Below are positions 4,951-8,455 of a stretch of DNA of 8,455 nucleotides, piece after piece. The stretch spans positions 1-8,455 of the forward strand of contig JAEUMU010000103.1 in the NCBI GenBank assembly GCA_016791325.1, given 5' to 3'. Origin of the DNA: Hyphomonadaceae bacterium. GTDB taxonomy: Bacteria > Pseudomonadota > Alphaproteobacteria > Caulobacterales > Aquidulcibacteraceae. Position 1 is the first letter of the stretch; every line of letters begins with the position of its first letter. A program made the position numbers and the translations under genes. The notes under the pieces are model-generated. The model searched no databases and had not been told where the DNA came from. It was given only the letters and a program-made list of their open reading frames with translations.

Positions 4951-5883
4951 ATGCTGCGCACCATTGCCCGCGGCGGGGCGGAAGCCCCGGCTTGCGCCGA
5001 TCCGGCGGCGATCTGGTTCGATCTCGAAACGCCGACAGAAGCCGAAGAGGTCGAACTCGAAACCGAATTGGGCATTGATGTCCCCACGCCGGCCGAGCGC
5101 GGCGCGTTCGAGGAATCAGCGCGCTTCTATGAAGAAAACGGCGCCCTCTTCCTTACCGCGACGCTGCTGGGCCGGCGCGACGAGGGCCCTTTCATCTCCG
5201 GGCCGGTGACGTTCATCCTGATCCGCGAAAAGCTGGTCACCGTGCGCCAGGTGCGCCCGCGCGCGTTCGATGTGGGCAAGGGGCGCGCTTCAGCGCGCAT
5301 CGGTTCGGCCAAGACCGGCGCCGACGTGCTGATGGCGCTTCTGGAAAGCGCGGCGGAGCGGCTAGCGGATTTGCTGGCGGAAGCCACGCGCGACGCCAAC
5401 GCCCAATCGGCCCAGGTTTTCACCAAGGAGCCCGCGCCCGATTTGCGCGACGTGCTGCGCGAGCTAGGGCGCATCGGCACGCTGACGGCGCTGTGTCATG
5501 AATCGTTGGCCAGCCTGCAACGCCTGCTGACGTTCGCCCGTGCGGCGGCGGCGCGTCATGGGCTGGATGTGGCCAAGCTGCGCGCGCTGGAGCGCGACGT
5601 GGCGGAGCTGGAGCGCATCGCCGAAACGCTGCTGGCGCGCATCTCCTACTTGCAGGACGCCGCGCTGGGGATGATCAACGCCACCCAGGCCGATGTGCTG
5701 AAGGCGCTTTCGCTGGCCACAATCGCCTTCGTGCCGCCCACTTTGATCGCCTCAATCTTCGGCATGAATTTCGAGGCCATGACCTGGTTTCAGGAACCAT
5801 GGGGGCCGTGGGTGGGTGTTGCGCTGATGGTGGCTGCGCCGGCGGCGCTGTTCGGCATCGCCCGCTGGCGCGGCTGGTTCTGA
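4951..5883 (+). CDS. CorA-family divalent metal ion transporter
   Basis: This 310-residue protein is close to the normal CorA length. It has a large cytoplasmic domain (about 1-245), including a long helix region rich in Leu, Glu and Arg (about 205-250) that forms the stalk in known CorA pentamers. Two C-terminal membrane spans follow: LATIAFVPPTLIASIF at 255-270 and about 286-304. The pore signature GMN is at 271-273, directly after the first span, and the protein ends in basic RWRGWF. CorA carries Mg2+ (also Co2+ and Ni2+), while ZntB relatives carry Zn2+; GMN is shared by both, so the ion is not certain. The external loop reads FEAMTWFQEPWGPW in place of the classic MPEL motif. The gene starts 38 bp after the amidohydrolase and probably shares its transcript. 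The ribosome binding site is poor. Confidence 0.93.
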   Translation: MLRTIARGGAEAPACADPAAIWFDLETPTEAEEVELETELGIDVPTPAERGAFEESARFYEENGALFLTATLLGRRDEGPFISGPVTFILIREKLVTVRQVRPRAFDVGKGRASARIGSAKTGADVLMALLESAAERLADLLAEATRDANAQSAQVFTKEPAPDLRDVLRELGRIGTLTALCHESLASLQRLLTFARAAAARHGLDVAKLRALERDVAELERIAETLLARISYLQDAALGMINATQADVLKALSLATIAFVPPTLIASIFGMNFEAMTWFQEPWGPWVGVALMVAAPAALFGIARWRGWF

Positions 5884-5938
5884 CGGAACCGGGCGCCGCC
5901 AAAGGCGTTCTCTGCGCGACAGTTCAGGAGGCACGAAC

Positions 5939-6169
5939 ATGATGAAACTGGCTTTGGCCGCGGGTGCGGCGTTGATGCTTTGCGCGTGCGGCACGCAAAT
6001 GGGCGACCGTATGGCTTCGGGCGCGGCAATCGGCGCGGGCACCGGCGCTGTGTTCGGCGGCGTGGGCGCGGTGCCGGGCGCCATCGTGGGCGCGGGCGTC
6101 GGCGCGTTGACGCCGCCAGATAAGGTCAATCTGGGCGAGCCAGTGTGGAATGACGGCCGCCGCGACTGA
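5939..6169 (+). CDS. Glycine-zipper lipoprotein, paralogue 1 (76 aa)
   Basis: A lipoprotein signal peptide (MMKLALAAGAALML) leads to a lipobox Leu14-Cys15-Ala16-Cys17, with Cys17 the likely acylated residue. The mature part opens CGTQMGDRMASGAA and continues as a Gly/Ala-rich segment (27-58) with repeated G-x-G and G-x3-G spacing, including PGAIVGAGVGA. This is a glycine-zipper pattern of the sort found in small outer-membrane lipoproteins. It ends with TPPDKVNLGEPVWNDGRRD. An AGGAGG at 5926-5931, seven bases before the first of two adjacent ATGs, supports this start. From the lipidated Cys to the Trp near the end, 40 of 54 residues match the next gene without gaps, so the two are tandem duplicates. 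A strong terminator follows. Function is unknown; an envelope-structural role is inferred. Confidence 0.87.
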   Translation: MMKLALAAGAALMLCACGTQMGDRMASGAAIGAGTGAVFGGVGAVPGAIVGAGVGALTPPDKVNLGEPVWNDGRRD

Positions 6170-6210
6170 TCGGCGTTAGCACGCGGTTAACAGACGTATC
6201 GCTTTAGATG

Positions 6211-6241
6211 ACGGCGGCGCTGCCAAGCGCCGCCGTTTTCT
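6211..6241 (+). terminator. Intrinsic terminator between the two lipoprotein genes
   Basis: ACGGCGGCGCT (6211-6221) and AGCGCCGCCGT (6226-6236) form a perfect 11-bp stem with a GCCA tetraloop, followed by TTTTCTT. This is a textbook Rho-independent terminator 41 bases after the first lipoprotein stop. The ribosome binding site of the second lipoprotein gene (AGGAG at 6247-6251) begins only ten bases after the stem. I found no convincing promoter that would start transcription between the two, so readthrough or attenuation is possible. Confidence 0.9.
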
Positions 6242-6257
6242 TGCGCAGGAGCACAGA

Positions 6258-6479
6258 ATGGACACCGCGAAGATTGCACTCGCCGTCACCGCGACGTTGG
6301 CCCTGGCGGGCTGCGGCACGCAAATGGGCGATCGGCTGGCTTCAGGCGCCATGATCGGCGCGGGCGCAGGCGCAATCGCCGGCGGCGGCGGCGTGCTGCC
6401 GGGCGCAATCATTGGCGCGGCCGTCGGCGGGCTGGTGGCGCCTGACAAGGTCAACCTGGGCGAGCCGCTCTGGCGCTAG
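6258..6479 (+). CDS. Glycine-zipper lipoprotein, paralogue 2 (73 aa)
   Basis: This tandem duplicate has a different signal peptide (MDTAKIALAVTATLAL) and a canonical lipobox Leu16-Ala17-Gly18-Cys19. The mature protein again opens CGTQMGDRLASGAM, has a Gly/Ala-rich zipper at 30-59 with GAGAGAIAGGGG, and ends PDKVNLGEPLWR, lacking the acidic/basic tail of paralogue 1. AGGAG at 6247-6251 sits six bases before the ATG. Divergence is concentrated in the signal peptide, the middle of the zipper and the last residues, while the N-terminal CGTQMGDR and the C-terminal DKVNLGEP blocks are identical, suggesting those ends make specific contacts. Residue +2 after the Cys is Gly in both, with no Asp retention signal, so outer-membrane sorting is expected. 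Function is unknown. Confidence 0.87.
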   Translation: MDTAKIALAVTATLALAGCGTQMGDRLASGAMIGAGAGAIAGGGGVLPGAIIGAAVGGLVAPDKVNLGEPLWR

Positions 6480-6510
6480 GGGTGGCGTAAGTGATTGCGC
6501 GGCCGCGCTG

Positions 6511-6527
6511 GCGCGCTTAAAGCGCGC
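6511..6527. repeat. Small palindrome between lipoprotein 2 and queD
   Basis: GCGCGCTT and AAGCGCGC flank one central A, so the transcript can fold as a GCGCGC stem with a TTAAA loop. No U-tract follows on either strand. It lies 32 bases after the lipoprotein stop in a 92-bp intergenic stretch that holds nothing else I can identify. It may act as a weak 3' end structure. Confidence 0.35.
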
Positions 6528-6571
6528 GCTGGGCGCCCGTCTGTGCTGCGGGAGGGCCCGCGGAGTTTAAG

Positions 6572-7093
6572 ATGGCCGCGCTGGAGTTCACCCGTCGCTA
6601 TGCGATGGCGCATCGCCTGTTGGCGACGCAAAGCCCGAAATGCGCAATCCCGCACGGGCACAACGAATATGTCACTGTCAAACTCGATCCGCTGGTGCCA
6701 TTTCGGTTCGGCGAGGCCAATTCCGCTGCGCCGTTCGAGACGGTGAAGCGGCGCTGGCGCCAGTGGATCGACGAGCACGTTGATCACGCGCTGCACCTAG
6801 GCGAAGCCGATCCGCTGATCGCCTATTTCCGCGAGCACGAGCCCGCGCTCATGAAGCAGATCATGACCTTTCAGGGCGATCCCACCACGGAGGCGCTGGC
6901 GGCGTGCTTCTTCCTCAAACTTTCCGCCTTCGTCGCCGACGAAGCCTTGCCCTTCGCGGTGCGGGAAGTGCGCGTTGAGGAAACGCCCACCAATACCGTG
7001 GTGATCGCGCGCGAAAACTTCGATCCAGCGGCGTGCGGCCTGCGTGCGGGGGCTTGGCCCTGGCGGGCGGATATGAGCATCAACGATTTCTGA
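6572..7093 (+). CDS. queD: 6-carboxy-5,6,7,8-tetrahydropterin synthase (QueD-type, 6-pyruvoyltetrahydropterin synthase family)
   Basis: QueD converts dihydroneopterin triphosphate to 6-carboxytetrahydropterin, the second step toward the 7-deazaguanine of queuosine. Visible residues: zinc ligands His14 (AMAHRL), His28 and His30 (PHGHNEY); catalytic Cys24 in the QueD-type C-x3-HGH arrangement; the Asp71-His72 pair (VDHALHL); PTTEALA at 104-110, corresponding to the family's PT-x-E-N block; and VEETPTN at 135-141 with the pterin-anchoring Glu. At 173 residues it is longer than the roughly 120-residue E. coli enzyme, owing to about 20 extra residues in the middle (42-65 region) and a C-terminal tail from about 148 ending RADMSINDF. 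GGAG six bases before the ATG supports the start. No other queuosine gene is in the window. A folate or pterin side role cannot be excluded. Confidence 0.88.
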   Translation: MAALEFTRRYAMAHRLLATQSPKCAIPHGHNEYVTVKLDPLVPFRFGEANSAAPFETVKRRWRQWIDEHVDHALHLGEADPLIAYFREHEPALMKQIMTFQGDPTTEALAACFFLKLSAFVADEALPFAVREVRVEETPTNTVVIARENFDPAACGLRAGAWPWRADMSINDF

Positions 7094-7131
7094 GCAGCTG
7101 GCGCTTGCACTTGCGGCGCAGCATGCAATGG

Positions 7132-7166
7132 AAGCGCCCTAGCCGGCATACGCGCCGGCGGCGCTT
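7132..7166 (+). repeat. Strong stem-loop between queD and the DUF486 gene
   Basis: AAGCGCC (7132-7138) pairs with GGCGCTT (7160-7166), and inside it GCCGGC (7142-7147) pairs with GCCGGC (7154-7159) around a six-base loop, with a three-base bulge at 7139-7141. That is 13 GC-rich pairs in all. It ends four bases before the GGAG ribosome binding site (7170-7173) of the next gene and has no U-tract. It may be an imperfect terminator for queD or an intercistronic structure that tunes expression of the downstream gene. Confidence 0.55.
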
Positions 7167-7178
7167 AGCGGAGCCTGC

Positions 7179-7544
7179 ATGCCGGCCTTTCTCACCTCGC
7201 CACAAGTGGCGCCCATCCTGCTGCTCGTCGCCTCCAACGTGTTCATGACGTTCGCGTGGTACGGCCACCTCAAATTCCGCTCCACGCCGTTGCTCATCGC
7301 GATCGTCGTGTCATGGGGGATCGCATTCGTGGACTATTGCCTAGCCGTGCCGGCGAACCGCATCGGCCGCGCGGCCTACTCCACCGCCGAACTCAAAACC
7401 ATGCAGGAAGTGATCACGCTATGCGTGTTCGTGCTGTTTTCCTGGCTATTCCTGCGCGAGCCGCTGGGCTGGAACCATTTCGTCGGCTTCCTGCTGATCG
7501 CGGCGGGCGCGGGCGTCGTGTTCATGGGCGGACGCCCCGCCTAG
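7179..7544 (+). CDS. DUF486/DMT-family small membrane protein
   Basis: This 121-residue protein has four predicted membrane spans, at about 10-28, 37-54, 76-93 and 99-116. It carries the conserved blocks of the DUF486 group within the drug/metabolite transporter superfamily: FMTFAWYGHLKF near 22-33, WGIAFVDYCLAVPANRIG at 46-63, LKTMQEVITL in the third span region, and REPLGWNHF at 93-101. The four-span size is that of small multidrug-resistance-type units, which work as dimers, but no substrate is known for this group. GGAG at 7170-7173, five bases before the ATG, supports the start. The stop codon TAG shares the tetranucleotide CTAG with the stop of the convergent DUF4345-like gene. A strong hairpin separates it from queD; whether the two are cotranscribed is unclear. 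Confidence 0.9.
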   Translation: MPAFLTSPQVAPILLLVASNVFMTFAWYGHLKFRSTPLLIAIVVSWGIAFVDYCLAVPANRIGRAAYSTAELKTMQEVITLCVFVLFSWLFLREPLGWNHFVGFLLIAAGAGVVFMGGRPA

Positions 7545-7957
7545 AGCGCAAGCGCCCACACCGCCCAGGGCGCAACGGTCGCGGCCGCCATCAGAGTTTC
7601 GACGCCAACGCTCAAACGGTTGAACGGCGTATCCGCGCCATCACGCCAGAGCGCGATCAGCCGGCCGAACGCCGCGCCGCCCCATCCCGCGCCGATCACA
7701 AACGCTGCCCCCGCCGCGCTTAACCCCACCACATGCTGGCCGCCGGCAAGGTAGCTCAGCGTCAGCACCAGCGCGGCGGCGTGCAGCGCGAAGAACAGCC
7801 CGCCATAGGTGGCGCGAAACTCGGCCTGGCCGCCGCCCTGCCCATCCGCCGCCAAGCGCACGAAACGCGCGGCCCAAGCCGGATCGAGCAAAGCGCGCAC
7901 GCCAAGCCCCGCGCCGAACGCCAACGCAAGCGCGTTGGCGATCCAAGCCGCCAGCAT
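7541..7957 (-). CDS. DUF4345-like membrane protein
   Basis: This 138-residue membrane protein has about four hydrophobic segments (3-24, 50-70, 76-98, 117-136). The first loop ends in GQAEFRATYGG at 44-53; an E-x-R-x-x-YGG block leading into the second span, together with GRLIALWRDG at 98-107, is the pattern I associate with DUF4345 proteins, whose function is unknown. I chose the ATG at 7957 because it overlaps the stop codon of the upstream acyl-CoA dehydrogenase (TGATG on the minus strand), a translational coupling arrangement. The longer frame to 8041 would lie inside that gene. It ends convergently on the DUF486 gene with a four-base overlap. A role linked to fatty-acid metabolism is only a guess from the neighbour. 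Confidence 0.75.
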   Translation of the reverse strand: MLAAWIANALALAFGAGLGVRALLDPAWAARFVRLAADGQGGGQAEFRATYGGLFFALHAAALVLTLSYLAGGQHVVGLSAAGAAFVIGAGWGGAAFGRLIALWRDGADTPFNRLSVGVETLMAAATVAPWAVWALAL

Positions 7958-8455
7958 CAGCGCATGCCCGGCAGGCTTTCGCCCTTCTTCTTGGCGGTCC
8001 AGCCATATTTGCCGAGTTCCGAAAGCGCGATGGAGCGGCAATGCACTTCATCGGGGCCATCGGCGAGGCGCAGCGTGCGGATGCCGGCGTAGGATTTGGC
8101 GAGACCGAAATCCTGGCTGACCCCGGCGCCGCCATGCGCCTGGATGGCGTCATCAATGATGCGCAGCGCCATACGCGGAGCGGCGACCTTGATCATCGCG
8201 ATCTCATCCTTGGCGACTTTATTGCCGGCGACATCCATCATGTAAGCGGCTTTCAGGCACAACAGGCGCGACATTTCGATATCGATGCGCGCTTCGGCGA
8301 TGCGCTGCTCCCAAACGGAGTGTTCAGCCAGCGTGCGCCCGAACGCAACGCGCGAAACCAGACGCTTGCACATGGCTTCGAGCGCGGCTTCGGCGGCGCC
8401 GATGGTGCGCATGCAATGATGGATGCGGCCGGGGCCAAGGCGCCCTTGGGCGATT
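7957..8455 (-). CDS. Acyl-CoA dehydrogenase, C-terminal part (runs off right edge)
   Basis: The minus strand is open from the window edge and encodes 165 residues of an acyl-CoA dehydrogenase C-terminal helical domain. It begins [16 protein letters not shown], the linker into the last domain, and includes [20 protein letters not shown], then [16 protein letters not shown] (FAD-contacting glycine motif) and LADGPDEVH near the end. The enzyme oxidises acyl-CoA thioesters at the alpha-beta bond using FAD. The LADGPDEVH form resembles the ACAD10/11-like group, where Asp stands at the position of the Glu in the YEGT motif of medium-chain enzymes, suggesting the catalytic base is that Asp (inference). 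The N-terminal and middle domains lie outside the window, so chain-length preference cannot be judged. It is followed directly by the overlapping DUF4345-like gene. Confidence 0.93.
   Translation of the reverse strand, partial: IAQGRLGPGRIHHCMRTIGAAEAALEAMCKRLVSRVAFGRTLAEHSVWEQRIAEARIDIEMSRLLCLKAAYMMDVAGNKVAKDEIAMIKVAAPRMALRIIDDAIQAHGGAGVSQDFGLAKSYAGIRTLRLADGPDEVHCRSIALSELGKYGWTAKKKGESLPGMR

Noticed and set aside
6187..6209. Promoter for lipoprotein 2 (TTAACA with TTAGAT)
   Set aside because: The two hexamers are only 11 bp apart, too close for a sigma70-type promoter.
7256..7723. Plus-strand frame (155 codons) overlapping the DUF486 gene
   Set aside because: It is out of frame with a recognisable membrane protein and reads as Arg/Pro-rich shadow sequence.
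1..8455. CRISPR array, tRNA/rRNA gene, insertion sequence, phage or defence system
   Set aside because: I saw no regularly spaced repeats, no tRNA or rRNA segments, no transposase or integrase motifs, no target-site duplications and no defence-type domains in either strand.

Overview
The window is compact, GC-rich bacterial chromosome with no sign of mobile DNA. Codon use, the mutY/DUF721 divergent pair, an alphaproteobacterial-style QueD and CorA, and TTGACG-type -35 candidates suggest an alphaproteobacterium, perhaps near Caulobacterales/Hyphomonadaceae. That placement is inference from gene style; no rRNA or other decisive marker is present.

Layout, left to right. (1) Positions 1-204 (-) hold the N-terminal part of a DUF721/DciA-like protein, divergent from a + strand set, mutY - GFA-family zinc protein - isoprenylcysteine methyltransferase-like membrane protein (254-2290), whose reading frames overlap. 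(2) A minus-strand block (2293-3447) has a Crp/Fnr-family regulator, a 52-residue membrane protein and, behind a separate candidate promoter, a 33-residue exported or membrane peptide that ends at a strong intrinsic terminator. (3) Across a 157-bp divergent intergenic region from the regulator lies a secreted metal-dependent amidohydrolase, then a CorA-type transporter (3605-5883). (4) Two tandem glycine-zipper lipoprotein paralogues follow (5939-6479), separated by an intrinsic terminator that sits directly before the second ribosome binding site. (5) A QueD-type 6-carboxytetrahydropterin synthase and a DUF486/DMT small membrane protein come next (6572-7544). (6) Convergent to these on the minus strand are a DUF4345-like membrane protein and the C-terminal part of an acyl-CoA dehydrogenase that runs off the right edge; their stop and start codons overlap.

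Most genes are ordinary housekeeping or accessory genes: DNA repair, queuosine synthesis, ion transport and lipid oxidation. I see no clear new multi-gene system such as a defence island, CRISPR array or biosynthetic cluster. The least explained part is the regulatory architecture around the Crp-family gene. Downstream of it, a Crp-like palindrome sits about 41.5 bp before the predicted start of transcription of the unrecognised 33-residue peptide gene, while a separate 21-bp inverted repeat lies just before the amidohydrolase start codon. The duplicated lipoprotein genes with an internal terminator are the second point of interest.
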